Shown: positions 25,128 through 33,988 of the stretch, piece after piece | How the letters are laid out: each line of letters opens with the position of its first letter | How positions within the stretch are numbered: position 1 is the stretch's first letter | Assembly (NCBI GenBank): GCA_019873645.1 | Contig: JAIOAX010000002.1 | Coordinates: forward strand, 62,001-126,000 | Reading direction: 5' to 3' | From: Chloroflexota bacterium | Lineage (GTDB): Bacteria > Chloroflexota > Anaerolineae > B4-G1 > SLSP01 | Length of the DNA: 64,000 nt | Notes under the pieces: model-generated | Told to the model about the DNA's origin: nothing | The model's input: only the letters and a program-made list of their open reading frames with translations | Database searches by the model: none | Program-made: the position numbers and the translations under genes

Positions 25128-27664
25128 TGCTGAGCACCATCCCCACAAGCAGCGTCCTGGCGCAGACGCCGCTGACCGCTGTGGGCGTCTACTATGTGGG
25201 CGTCGAGGACGCCGTTGCCGAGGCCATTAACTTTGCCGCTCCTTACATCGTGCGCGTGGACCAGCCGGAGCTGGCACAGGTGCTGGTGTTCAACGATTTC
25301 TTTCCCCATGAGGCAGAAACCGCGCGCTTGTTTGCGACGTTGGTGCAGCGCGGCGATGCAGGCGTGGTGATTTTCTGTGGCGCGCACTTCCCCAAGACGC
25401 TCGAAGACTTAAGCGCCGTGTTCGGCGTCAGCGCCTTCGGGATAGCGAACGCCGAACACGGCTTATCTGTCCGTATCGGGAGCGAAGCCGATCCTTTGCA
25501 GCGTGCGATTACCTGGGACTCCGCCCCGCCGCTTCAAGCGCGCACCGTCATCTCCAACGCTAACCTGCTGCTGCCCATCGTCACCACGACGATGCGCGAG
25601 CCGGTGATTCAGCGTGTCCGGGGCCGCGAGGGACCTCAGGCCTTCATCGTCGGAGGGTGGTTGGGCGATCCCTCCAACCACGAATGGCAACACTGGTCGT
25701 ATTTCCGCTACCTGGTTTACCGCCTGATTGCTGAAGCTGCAGATTCATCACGCGTGCTTCCGTTTTCCGCTTACCCGCTCTCCCCTGTCCCGCAAGGGCA
25801 AGCGCGCCTGGGGATGATGATCGGTGGGGGCGTCGCCATCTTTCTGGCTTTCTGGACGTTCTATCTGACCCGCCGCCGCTTGTTCTTGCATCCGGAACTT
25901 TGGGAGAATCTGCGCCCCACAACCTCATTCCGCCCCTTGCAGCCGCGTCTATGGGAAACCGTTGGATTCCACCGCCCGTTGGCCGGCCTGTTGACCCTGT
26001 GGTTGCCTTATTTTTTGACGCTGGGGCTGTTTTTTGCCTATCAGATGGATTATCTGCCGCGTGTGCTGATCCCCTGGGCGCATACTTTACGCCTGTGGCA
26101 GGTTACCGAATCGGGCCTGGCGGCGCTGTGGCTGCTTGTGGATATGGGAACCGGCATTGCTGCGGTGTATTACTTCGCCACGGTGCGTATCCGCTATCCC
26201 CATGAAGCGTTCCGGTATTTCCAGGGCTATGTCTGGTGGCAATGGCTGAGCGGCGCCGTGCAATTTGGCGGCATCTTGTTGCTGGCGACCCTGGTGCTGC
26301 CGGGAACAGCGCTGGCCTACCTGGCCTTCTACGTCGTCGCGCACGCGCTCATCCGCTTCCCCGGCTTTTTCCAGAGCTTCCGTTTCTTCTTCCGCGCTGT
26401 GCAACGCCTGGATTATGAGCAGTATCTTGCAGTCGTGGCGCCGATCGGGATGGTCACTATCCAGAGCGCGACCGTGTGGCTCTTGCGGCGCTGGGGGATG
26501 CGTTATCCTATCATCGGCGAGACGACCGGCAGTATTTTAGGGCTGGGGGTCGGCGTCTACCTGACCGAGTTGTTGGGATTCATCCTGGGATTACTGCTCT
26601 ACAAATCCCTGGGATATTCGCTGCGGGCGCTGTTCCTGCCGACCTTTGACCGGCAGATCATCGCCCGCGTGTTGAGTTTTGGAGGACGACTGACTTTTGG
26701 CGCAGTGTGTGTGCCACTGGGCGCACTGGCGCAGTTGTTCCTGCTCCCGCGCTGGCTACCGGCCTACAATGCCATCCAAAGTCACTGGACGCTGGCGCTG
26801 GCTTTCGCCGCGGCTTACGAGGTTCTGGCGACGGGACTCTACAGCGGATTGTTGCCGGCCATGGCCGAGGCGCACATCCAGGGCTACAAAACCTTGCTGC
26901 GCTATTACATCAGCCAGGGCTTGCATTATGGCCTCTGGTTCAGCCTGTTTCTGTTCGTCGCCTTGAGAGCCGTAGGCGCACAGGCTATTTCAAGCCTGGC
27001 GGGCGTAGCCTTCGGTGACGTGATAAGTTGGCTTGCGCCGGTTCTGCTCTGGGGGGTGTTGCAATGGGGCGCATGGTTCACCAACCAGGTATTGATCGCT
27101 ACAGGCCGTCCGGCAGCGACCTCGTGGCTGACCATAATCGAACAGGGCTTGCGCCTGGGGTTGATGGCGGTTTTTGTGCCGGCGCGTGGGATGGTGGGAT
27201 TGCCGGCCGCCTGCGCCGTCGCGCTTGCGTTGCGGTTGATGGCGGCATGGTATCTCGTCTATCGCCACACCGGGCGGATTCACATCTACGTATGGCGGAC
27301 GATCATCGCGCCGGCTGTGGCGGCGTGGGCCGTCTACGTCACGCTGCGCCTCCTGGCGCAACGCTGGGGAACGCCTACCTATGCGGGCGGCGTCGTGCTG
27401 CTCGGCGTCGCTCTGTTGCCGACGCTGGCGTTGTACGGCTTTATCACGGCGCTTCTCGGCGGCTGGGACGACGGCAGTCTTGCCGAGTTGCAGCGTGCAA
27501 CGCGCCTGAGCGGCGTTGGTTTTCCTCTGGCCTGGTTGTTGCTCTCCGGCGTGCGTGCGGGAGTGCGTCTCTCCCCGCTGCATGGACGCTTCCCGGCAGC
27601 TTTGCGGGTGCTGGCGGAGGAAGAAGCCCAAGCGCTGACGTGGGGGCGGACAACGTCGGAATGA
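25070..27664 (+). CDS. Large flippase-like membrane protein with extracytoplasmic N-terminal domain
   Basis: This is an 864-residue protein. A signal-type hydrophobic segment (about 10-32) ends in VLAQ. A soluble domain of about 220 residues follows, with a VVIFCGAHFP segment that recalls amidotransferase-like folds without a clear catalytic triad. Residues about 250-830 are highly hydrophobic with 13-14 segments. They include GRLTFGAVCVPLGALAQLFLLPRW, AMAEAHIQGYKTLLRYYISQG and NQVLIATGRPAATSWLTIIEQ, a pattern resembling MOP-superfamily flippases (MurJ/MATE/Wzx). Transport of a glycan or lipid-linked precursor is inference. No clear ribosome-binding site precedes the ATG, which lies in the second unit of the tandem duplication. 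Confidence 0.7.
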   Translation: MKRIEKRNPFNVCLWLLLTLLSTIPTSSVLAQTPLTAVGVYYVGVEDAVAEAINFAAPYIVRVDQPELAQVLVFNDFFPHEAETARLFATLVQRGDAGVVIFCGAHFPKTLEDLSAVFGVSAFGIANAEHGLSVRIGSEADPLQRAITWDSAPPLQARTVISNANLLLPIVTTTMREPVIQRVRGREGPQAFIVGGWLGDPSNHEWQHWSYFRYLVYRLIAEAADSSRVLPFSAYPLSPVPQGQARLGMMIGGGVAIFLAFWTFYLTRRRLFLHPELWENLRPTTSFRPLQPRLWETVGFHRPLAGLLTLWLPYFLTLGLFFAYQMDYLPRVLIPWAHTLRLWQVTESGLAALWLLVDMGTGIAAVYYFATVRIRYPHEAFRYFQGYVWWQWLSGAVQFGGILLLATLVLPGTALAYLAFYVVAHALIRFPGFFQSFRFFFRAVQRLDYEQYLAVVAPIGMVTIQSATVWLLRRWGMRYPIIGETTGSILGLGVGVYLTELLGFILGLLLYKSLGYSLRALFLPTFDRQIIARVLSFGGRLTFGAVCVPLGALAQLFLLPRWLPAYNAIQSHWTLALAFAAAYEVLATGLYSGLLPAMAEAHIQGYKTLLRYYISQGLHYGLWFSLFLFVALRAVGAQAISSLAGVAFGDVISWLAPVLLWGVLQWGAWFTNQVLIATGRPAATSWLTIIEQGLRLGLMAVFVPARGMVGLPAACAVALALRLMAAWYLVYRHTGRIHIYVWRTIIAPAVAAWAVYVTLRLLAQRWGTPTYAGGVVLLGVALLPTLALYGFITALLGGWDDGSLAELQRATRLSGVGFPLAWLLLSGVRAGVRLSPLHGRFPAALRVLAEEEAQALTWGRTTSE

Positions 27665-27676
27665 GCATCGCGCCGC

Positions 27677-28165
27677 TCACGTAAGGACGACGTGTAAACC
27701 ATCCTCGGCGAAGGTGTAGTGGCCGAAGATGAGCGGACCAGGTTCCAGAACGCGGGGGAGTAACAACGGCAGGTCTGCGACCAGCGGCAACGCCGCAAAG
27801 TCCGAACGCGCTACCCAGACTGGCGTTCCTTCTGCAGAGGGGCGGAGTTCCCCGGCCGGGGCCGCTCCCACAAAGACGAAGAACAGCACCCCCGGCGGCT
27901 GCGGCAAGGTCACATGGATCACTGCGCGCAGCGTCAATGTATCCACGCACAATCCGGCTTCTTCGTACACTTCGCGCTGCGCCGCCTGAAGCGGCGTCTC
28001 GTCAGGCTCGAGATGTCCCCCCAACCCGTTGTATTGGCCGGCCCACAATTTTTTATCCGGCGCGCCACGCAACAGCAGGACCGCCTCGGCGCGCGTCAGA
28101 AACACCAACACGCGCGGGATGACCGTATAGCGCGGCCCGGCGTCACGTTGCTCCTCAGGCCGCAT
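27677..28165 (-). CDS. Nudix hydrolase
   Basis: This is a 162-residue Nudix-fold hydrolase. The Nudix box is GHLEPDETPLQ-AAQREVYEEAGL, with all catalytic Glu residues present, and the preceding strand is LWAGQYNGLGG. Such proteins hydrolyse nucleoside diphosphate derivatives; the 8-oxo-dGTP/MutT group is the nearest by pattern. ATG 28165 (MRPEEQ) has GGAG nine bases upstream and overlaps the end of the preceding gene by 11 bases; ATG 28180 is possible. It is the last gene of a minus-strand set that begins with the receivers. Confidence 0.86.
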   Translation of the reverse strand: MRPEEQRDAGPRYTVIPRVLVFLTRAEAVLLLRGAPDKKLWAGQYNGLGGHLEPDETPLQAAQREVYEEAGLCVDTLTLRAVIHVTLPQPPGVLFFVFVGAAPAGELRPSAEGTPVWVARSDFAALPLVADLPLLLPRVLEPGPLIFGHYTFAEDGLHVVLT

Positions 28166-29087
28166 AAATATCGTCTCCATAGGCCAGGGTCAGGGTGTGC
28201 ACGGCCTCAAAGGTGAGCCAGCGGCTGGGATGTTGGATGCGTTCTTCCGTCAACGCCGGCGTGGCACGCTGTTTGTTCCAACGGCCTTCCGCCGTTTGCA
28301 GTTCCAACATGCGCCGCAGCAGCCCTTGAAAACGGGGATGGGCGTGGTAAGGCGTCTGCGCCAGGACGTGACACAGCTCGAGCAGGTCGGAGCGGTAGTA
28401 GCGGGGAAAGGTCGGTTGAAGCCATTCGGCGTCGCGTCTGTCGAAGTCATAAGGGTAACTGATGAGCCATTCACCCACAATAGCCATAGCCTGGGTCTCA
28501 CTGGCTTCGCGCTGTTCGGCGGGGATGCTCAACAAGCCGGCCAGCGCCTTGACCAGGCCGTGGGCGCAATCGCCACCGGCAATCGGACAGGCCAGCGTCT
28601 CCGGGCGCAGCAGGATGGCCTGCAACAATGCCAGGCGGGCGGAACGGGCGCGCAGGTCGTTGCCATAGCCGAAATGTTGCATGATCTGCAAGGCCATGCC
28701 GGTGTAACATAACCAGGGGAGTCCGCTGATACCTGTCGGAGCAAAGCGTCCATCGTCGCTGCGCCCCCGGTCGAGCAGATTTTCACATACCGGTTCGACT
28801 TCAGGAAAGCGCGGCACACCCAACTGTGTGAGAAGGTAGAGTGTGCCAAAATTGCCCAACGCGCCACCGAAGTAAGGATCGGCCTCGCGCCCCCAAAAAT
28901 TGACGCGGTTCCAGTGTTCGCGCAGGGCCACAATGGGCGTCCAGGCCAGCAAGCGGGCATATTCCTCGTCTAAATCGGCCGGGGGCTTTTTGAGCAGATA
29001 ACGCAGTGTCAGCAGCCGGGCAGAAGGATTTCCGGGATCCAGCAGCCAGGGGACCGGATCCCGTTTGAGCAGCTCCAACCAGCGCAT
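28155..29087 (-). CDS. Alpha/alpha-toroid (prenyltransferase/cyclase-like) protein
   Basis: This 310-residue protein contains several repeats resembling the alpha/alpha-toroid of terpene cyclases and prenyltransferases: LGNFGTLYLLTQLG, DDGRFAPTGISGLPWLCYTGMAL, CAHGLVKALAGL and TAEGRWNKQ. Cyclase aspartate motifs (DxDD) are not seen, so a catalytic role is doubtful; it may bind a peptide or glycan. No signal peptide. The start has no strong site. It overlaps the Nudix gene and probably shares its transcript. Confidence 0.6.
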   Translation of the reverse strand: MRWLELLKRDPVPWLLDPGNPSARLLTLRYLLKKPPADLDEEYARLLAWTPIVALREHWNRVNFWGREADPYFGGALGNFGTLYLLTQLGVPRFPEVEPVCENLLDRGRSDDGRFAPTGISGLPWLCYTGMALQIMQHFGYGNDLRARSARLALLQAILLRPETLACPIAGGDCAHGLVKALAGLLSIPAEQREASETQAMAIVGEWLISYPYDFDRRDAEWLQPTFPRYYRSDLLELCHVLAQTPYHAHPRFQGLLRRMLELQTAEGRWNKQRATPALTEERIQHPSRWLTFEAVHTLTLAYGDDIYAA

Positions 29088-29115
29088 ACGAGGCGAACCG
29101 GCGCGCGCCTTGCGC

Positions 29116-29607
29116 CTACAGTTTATAGCCGATCATCCGCAGGAAGCCTTTGCGCCAGGCAATATCTTCCTCGCCCTCAATACCTTTGGTCAGTTCTCCG
29201 TCAATGACCCCCAGGATGCCCCGCCCCTGCTCGGTTTCGGCGACGATGACCTGGGTGGGATTGGCCGTCGCGCAGAAGATTCGCGCGACCTCCGGCACCA
29301 TCTTGACGGTGTTGAGCACGTTGATCGGATAAAACCCTTCGCCCAGGAAGACGATGAAGGTATGCCCGGCGCTCAAGGCCAGGGCATTCTGACGGGCCAG
29401 CTCGATCAATGCCTCATCTGTACCCGACCAGCGCACCAACGACTTGCCCGAGGCTTCGCAGAAGGCCAGGCCGAATTTGATACCCGGCACCGCCGTTACC
29501 AGCGCCTCGTGCAAGTCCTCCACAGTCTTGATGAAGTGCGATTGCCCTAAAATAAAGTTCAATGACTCCGGCTTTTCAATCGGAACGACTTCGAGCGTTA
29601 GAGACAT
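29116..29607 (-). CDS. Adenosine-specific kinase family protein
   Basis: This 163-residue protein of the adenosine-specific kinase family (named from structural studies) has the conserved GIKFGLAFCEASGKSLVRWSG, GHTFIVFLGEGFYPINVLN and EVARIFCATANP segments. The length is usual for the family, which occurs in many archaea and thermophilic bacteria. The physiological role is poorly known. AAGGAGG lies seven bases before the ATG. In the leader is the CCAACATTCAAACG repeat (minus strand, 29637-29650). Confidence 0.85.
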   Translation of the reverse strand: MSLTLEVVPIEKPESLNFILGQSHFIKTVEDLHEALVTAVPGIKFGLAFCEASGKSLVRWSGTDEALIELARQNALALSAGHTFIVFLGEGFYPINVLNTVKMVPEVARIFCATANPTQVIVAETEQGRGILGVIDGELTKGIEGEEDIAWRKGFLRMIGYKL

Positions 29608-29653
29608 GCATGCCCTCCTTGAGAAAAGAGAAAATCGTTTGAATGTTGGCGCG

Positions 29654-30466
29654 TTACCATGTCACCCGGAGACCGGTGGCTTCCAGGGTATGCTGCAAAT
29701 CGGTCAGCGCGGTTGTGACCGCCGCCTCGGCTTCCGCAGTCGTTGGCGCTTGCGCTGCCGCGATCACCCGCAGCCCTTCAACGCCGGCGGACGGGAAGGG
29801 TTTCGCCAGCGATTTAAGGTAGACGCCGGGGTGCCGGTGGGCGACTTCACGCAGTGGCACGGCAGCTTCGGCCTCGTCGTTGCAGTGGACGAGCAAGGCG
29901 CGCTCAACCCAGGCTGCCGGTGGGAAAAGGGTGAGCAGTTCAGGCACAATGCTGGCCTCGAAAATGGCTTGCAGTTCCGCCGGCACGCCGGGAAGCACGT
30001 AGATGTGCGTCCCTGCATAGCACAGTTTGACGCCGGGCGCAGTGCCCACCGGATTGGGCAAGGGGATGGCGCCTTCGGGCAGTGTGGACATCTTACGCCG
30101 CGCAAATTCCGGCCCGGGGTGCGCAAGATAATGTTGCGCCAACAGCCGACTATAGTGCGCCTCCACCAGGGCCGCGGCGGCTTCGCTCACGACAAGGGGC
30201 AAATGCAATGCCTGGGCAAGCGCGGCCAATGTCAAATCATCTTCGGTGGGGCCCAGTCCACCGCTGCACAGCAGGACGTCCGGTTTGTGGTCAAGGAGAA
30301 ACCGCAAGGCCAGGCCGATCTTTTCGGGAAGGTCGCGGGTCATGAGCGCGTATTCAACGCTGAATCCCATTTGGGTGAGACGCTGGCTCAGCGTAAAGAG
30401 ATTGGCGTCACGGATGGCGCCGTTGAGCAGTTCATTGCCAATAGCGAGGAGACTGGCTTGGGGCAT
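29654..30466 (-). CDS. CinA-type molybdopterin-binding (MoCF) domain protein
   Basis: This is a 270-residue CinA N-terminal domain. LAIGNELLNGAIRDAN, TRDLPEKIGLAL, LLCSGGLGPTEDDLT and LPNPVGTAPGVKL are all family signatures. The C-terminal NMN-deamidase domain of full CinA is missing, so it corresponds to the stand-alone MoaB/CinA-like form, whose role (possibly ADP-ribose pyrophosphatase) is not settled. Its ATG lies three bases after the stop of the upstream receiver gene, implying co-transcription. Confidence 0.83.
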   Translation of the reverse strand: MPQASLLAIGNELLNGAIRDANLFTLSQRLTQMGFSVEYALMTRDLPEKIGLALRFLLDHKPDVLLCSGGLGPTEDDLTLAALAQALHLPLVVSEAAAALVEAHYSRLLAQHYLAHPGPEFARRKMSTLPEGAIPLPNPVGTAPGVKLCYAGTHIYVLPGVPAELQAIFEASIVPELLTLFPPAAWVERALLVHCNDEAEAAVPLREVAHRHPGVYLKSLAKPFPSAGVEGLRVIAAAQAPTTAEAEAAVTTALTDLQHTLEATGLRVTW

Positions 30467-30469
30467 GGG

Positions 30470-30859
30470 TCAGCTTTCCATACCAAGAACTTGTCTGACA
30501 CTGCTGCGCAGCTCCTGGGTTGTAAAGGGTTTGACGACATACTTTTGTACCTTAGCGATGTGTTCGCCCAGGACCCGGTCAATGGGGGCGCCGCGCGCTG
30601 TGACGACGATGACCGGAATATCGCGCAGCTCCGGCGACTGTTTGATTTCCTGGTAGACTGTCCAACCCCCAATATCCGGTAACATCAGGTCAAGAAGGAT
30701 CAACGCGGGTCTGACCCGCCGTACCATTTCCAGACCCTCTTCCCCTCCATGCGCGCCGATAATTTTAAAATGATCACGACCTAAAATAATTTCGACCAGC
30801 TCAATCATGTCTTGATCGTCTTCGATGTAAACGATGGTGCGCTTTTCAGACTCTGCCAT
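30470..30859 (-). CDS. Stand-alone response-regulator receiver
   Basis: This is a 129-residue CheY-like receiver. The acidic pocket is in YIEDDQD, the phospho-accepting Asp in LILLDLMLPDIGG, the Thr in VVTARG and the Lys in YVVKPF. No output domain is present, so it acts by protein-protein contact, perhaps with a kinase or phosphatase elsewhere. GAGGAG precedes the start. The next receiver upstream is a close paralogue. Confidence 0.92.
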   Translation of the reverse strand: MAESEKRTIVYIEDDQDMIELVEIILGRDHFKIIGAHGGEEGLEMVRRVRPALILLDLMLPDIGGWTVYQEIKQSPELRDIPVIVVTARGAPIDRVLGEHIAKVQKYVVKPFTTQELRSSVRQVLGMES

Positions 30860-30977
30860 GTCGCTCCTCCTCGCCCCTGTTCACCTAACAAAAACGCCAG
30901 GCTAGTGATAGCCCAGCGCTTTATCCAACCGTTGCCAGTTCTTTTCCCACTGCCTGGGACACAAAACATGCACCAGG

Positions 30978-31427
30978 CTACAGTTTCATCCCTAAGACTT
31001 TACTAACGCTGGCAAGCAATTCCTGTGGCCCAAACGGTTTGGTCACATAGTCATCCACTTTGGCGATGTGCAGGCCGAGCACTTTATCAATGCTTTGCGC
31101 TTTGGCCGTAACCACGATCACCGGGATGTTGCTCAGTTCCTCATCCGCTTTCATTTGCTGGTAGACGTCCCAGCCGTCAATATCGGGCATCATTAAGTCA
31201 AGCAGTACCAGTTTGGGTTTGATCTTGCGCACAAGCTCCAATCCCTCACGTCCGCCCACGGCACCGATAAGCTCAAAATTCCGGCGCCCCAGGATCAGAC
31301 GAATCAATTCGATCATGTCCGGCTCATCCTCAATGCAGACGACTTTGAATTTTTCCGGCGCAGGTGTCGGGGAAGAACTCTTTTGATTTTCGGCAGGAGT
31401 AGATCGCTGATTATGTTCTTCTGTCAT
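30978..31427 (-). CDS. Stand-alone response-regulator receiver, paralogue
   Basis: This receiver protein of about 149 residues has a Ser/Pro-rich N-terminal extension of about 25 residues (ends SPTPAPEKFK), then a CheY fold: VCIEDEPD, LVLLDLMMPDIDGW (phospho-Asp), VVTAKA and YVTKPFGPQ. ATG 31427 is used because GAGGAGG lies six bases upstream; the frame extends 10 codons further 5' without a site. It is closely similar to the receiver 119 bases downstream, an apparent gene duplication. Confidence 0.91.
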   Translation of the reverse strand: MTEEHNQRSTPAENQKSSSPTPAPEKFKVVCIEDEPDMIELIRLILGRRNFELIGAVGGREGLELVRKIKPKLVLLDLMMPDIDGWDVYQQMKADEELSNIPVIVVTAKAQSIDKVLGLHIAKVDDYVTKPFGPQELLASVSKVLGMKL

Positions 31428-31557
31428 GCTTGCCTCCTCAACATTACGCTTCTTCAATTTAGTTTAGCACAACCCGAAGGGAAGTCAATAGTCATTCTTA
31501 AGGTTGGTATTTGTTATCCGGGGGTAGTGTATGGTATTTTTGAAGAAGTCGGAACAA

Positions 31558-31590
31558 AACAAAAAGGGCTCTCCTGACAGGGGAGCTTCC
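31558..31590 (-). terminator. Terminator after tRNA-Asn
   Basis: On the minus strand GCTCCCCT-gtc-AGGAGAGC (one mismatch) is followed by CCCTTTTTGTTTTG, about 45 bases downstream of tRNA-Asn. Confidence 0.6.
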
Positions 31591-31631
31591 AAGTGGCTGA
31601 AACTTTGGCGGTTTTTCATTGGGGCTATAAA

Positions 31632-31704
31632 CTCCTCGGGTAGGACTCGAACCTACAACCAACCGGTTAACAGCCGGCCGCTCTGCCGATTGAGCTACCG
31701 AGGA
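31632..31704 (-). tRNA. tRNA-Asn (anticodon GTT)
   Basis: The 73-nt cloverleaf has acceptor TCCTCGG/CCGAGGA, a D-arm with AGCTCAATCGGCAGAGC, the anticodon loop CTGTTAA and a T-arm with GGTTCGAGTCC. CCA is not encoded. Confidence 0.95.
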
Positions 31705-31748
31705 TCAACAGCCCTCATTATACGCACAACCCCGATTTCGTCAAGCTC

Positions 31749-33278
31749 CTACTTGGCGTACTCCACCGCGCGCGTCTCACGAATGACGGTGACTTTGATC
31801 TGCCCCGGGTACTCCATCGTCTCTTCGATCTTGCGCGCGATGTCCCGCGAGAGGCGAATGGCAGCCAGGTCATCCACGTCGCCCGGCCGCACGATGATGC
31901 GCATTTCACGCCCGGCCTGGATTGCGTAGGCCTCTTCAACGCCGTTGAAGGAATGCGCAATGTCTTCCAGGGCACGGATGCGTTTGATGTAGTGTTCCAG
32001 ACTCTCGCGCCGGGCGCCGGGCCGCGCGCCGGAAATCGCGTCGGCGGTTTCGACGATAATGGCCTCGAGGCTTTGCTGTTCGGCCTCGTGATGGTGGGAC
32101 TCAATCGTATTGACGACCGCTGCCGGGACGCCGTAGCGCGCCGCCAATTCCGCGCCGATGGTGGCATGCGTCCCCTCAACCTCGAAGTCCACGGCTTTGC
32201 CGATGTCGTGCAACAGCCCCCCCAAACGCGCCACTTCGACATTCGCGCCCAATTCTGCAGCCAGCAGGCTGGCGAGTTTTGCGGTTTCTACGGCGTGCGC
32301 TAACTGGTTCTGCCCGTAGCTGGTACGGAAGTACAATCGTCCCAGGAGTTTCATCAGCTCGGGATGGAGTGCAGGGACTTCGGCTTCATAGACCGCACGT
32401 TCGGCCTGCTCTTTCATGATCTGATCCACTTCTTCGCGGGCCTTTTCCAGGAGCTTTTCGATGCGCGCCGGATGGATGCGGCCATCGGCGACCAGGCGAT
32501 GCATAGCCCGGGCGGCCACTTCGCGGAGGATAGGGTTGAAAGAGGAGATGGTGATCATTTCGGGGCTATCATCAACGATGATGTCCACACCGGCCTTCTG
32601 CTCAAAGACGCGGATGTTGCGTCCGCCGCGCCCGATGATTCGCCCCTTGAGTTCATCGTTGGGGATTTCCAGCGTTTTGGTCGTCAGTTCGGCGACTTGC
32701 TCGGTGGCGATGCGCTGCACCGCGACGGTCACGATCTCCCGTGCGCGCCGGTCGGCCTCTTCGTGAGCGCGCATTTCCTCTTCGCGGATCACGCGCGCCA
32801 TATCCTGGCGGGTTTCTTCGGCCACGCGCTCCAGCAACAGCTCCCGGGCTTCGTCGGTAGACAGGTTCGCCACACGCTCCAAAATCTGGCGCTGTTCTTC
32901 TTCCAGTTTTTCCAAATCGTTCGCACGTTTGTCCAGCGCGCTTTGGCGTTTGTTAAGTAATTGCTCGCGCTTGTCAATGCGTTCCTGACGAGCATCCAGT
33001 TGATCGCGACGAGATTGCAGGCGTTCTTCTTCACGTCGTAGCTTCTCACCACGGCGTTCCATCTCCGCTTCCAGTTCCAGCCGCAGTTTGAGCGCTTCGT
33101 CCTTCGCGTTGAGGACCGTATCGCGCGCCTGCTTTTCAGCCTCTTCCAGAAGCCGAGCCCGCATGGCTTCCAGGCCGCCCATTTCTTTCTGATAACGGGC
33201 CTGGCGCACTCTGTAGCCGATCAATCCGCCTACAGCCAACCCCAAAACGAACAAGATGATCGGTATTCCCCAGTTCAT
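31749..33278 (-). CDS. rny: Ribonuclease Y
   Basis: RNase Y is a membrane-anchored endonuclease that starts mRNA decay. The 509 residues have one N-terminal membrane helix (IILFVLGLAVGGLIGY), a long charged coiled coil (about 30-200, with many E/R/Q heptads) and a KH domain containing IIGRGGRNIRVFEQ. The HD phosphohydrolase domain contains the HDIGKAVD motif. ATG 33278 is chosen because GAGGA lies nine bases upstream; a TTG two codons earlier is too close to it. It overlaps the recX stop by four bases (ATGA). Confidence 0.95.
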   Translation of the reverse strand: MNWGIPIILFVLGLAVGGLIGYRVRQARYQKEMGGLEAMRARLLEEAEKQARDTVLNAKDEALKLRLELEAEMERRGEKLRREEERLQSRRDQLDARQERIDKREQLLNKRQSALDKRANDLEKLEEEQRQILERVANLSTDEARELLLERVAEETRQDMARVIREEEMRAHEEADRRAREIVTVAVQRIATEQVAELTTKTLEIPNDELKGRIIGRGGRNIRVFEQKAGVDIIVDDSPEMITISSFNPILREVAARAMHRLVADGRIHPARIEKLLEKAREEVDQIMKEQAERAVYEAEVPALHPELMKLLGRLYFRTSYGQNQLAHAVETAKLASLLAAELGANVEVARLGGLLHDIGKAVDFEVEGTHATIGAELAARYGVPAAVVNTIESHHHEAEQQSLEAIIVETADAISGARPGARRESLEHYIKRIRALEDIAHSFNGVEEAYAIQAGREMRIIVRPGDVDDLAAIRLSRDIARKIEETMEYPGQIKVTVIRETRAVEYAK

Positions 33279-33925
33279 GTCCAAAGTTCCTCGCTTTCTT
33301 CAGTATGAAGGTGCGGGAAGGGCAGGGTAGCGAGAACTTCCTGGATGATGTCCGGTGAAAAACCGCGCCGCAGCATGCGCTCCCACAGACGGCGGCGCAG
33401 CAGTTCCGGCGGTAAGTGCGCCAGACGACGGGCCTGTGCGGCGGCAACCTGCCGCGCCGCTGCGCTTTCGTCATACTCCGTCAATGTCGCCTCAACGAGC
33501 GGCGCAGCGATATCTTTCTGACGCAGCTCCTGAGACAACATGCGCTTGCCTCTGGGACGAAAGCGGGTGCGATTATCTACCCAGTAACGTGCGAAAGCCT
33601 CATCATCCACCAGACCGACCTCGCGCAAACGCCGAAGTACTTCAGCAACCGTTTCTTCAGAAAAGTTATTCTTAAGTAAATAACTTTGCAATTCGGCTTC
33701 GCTGCGCGGGCGATAAGAGAGATAATTCAACGCCTTCTCACGCGCCCGTTCGACTTCGTCGCTCTGCCGCAGCGCCGCGATGTCGTTATCCGTGAGGCGC
33801 ATCCCCACATGCAAGTTTGCTGCGACGAGTGCCGCTAACCCAAAGGCAAATTCATCATCCAGATAAACGTTGATCCGGTCGCCGGAATGTTTTTGCGGTT
33901 CCAGCGCCGTAATGCGTCCGGCCAT
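33275..33925 (-). CDS. recX: Regulatory protein RecX
   Basis: RecX inhibits or modulates RecA filaments. The 216 residues carry an extended N-terminal part and three tandem three-helix RecX repeats: ALNYLSYRPRSEAELQSYL, LREVGLVDDEAFARYWVDNR and RRLWERMLRRGFSPDII. ATG 33925 is used because GGAAGGG lies just upstream; the open frame continues through the terminator upstream and is not credible there. The gene overlaps rny by ATGA, so they are coupled. RecA itself is not in the window. A terminator-like hairpin 33 bases before the start may regulate it. Confidence 0.9.
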   Translation of the reverse strand: MAGRITALEPQKHSGDRINVYLDDEFAFGLAALVAANLHVGMRLTDNDIAALRQSDEVERAREKALNYLSYRPRSEAELQSYLLKNNFSEETVAEVLRRLREVGLVDDEAFARYWVDNRTRFRPRGKRMLSQELRQKDIAAPLVEATLTEYDESAAARQVAAAQARRLAHLPPELLRRRLWERMLRRGFSPDIIQEVLATLPFPHLHTEESEELWT

Positions 33926-33947
33926 TTGCCCTTCCACAAAGAAAATG

Positions 33948-33988
33948 AAAAATAAAAGACGGCCATGGCAGAATACGCCATAGCCGCC
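33948..33988 (-). terminator. Terminator/attenuator upstream of recX
   Basis: On the minus strand a 12-bp stem GGCGGCTATGGC/GCCATGGCCGTC (two G-U pairs, 7-base loop) is followed by TTTTATTTTT. The T-run ends just before the recX ribosome-binding site. The G-U pairs only work on the minus strand. Confidence 0.8.
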
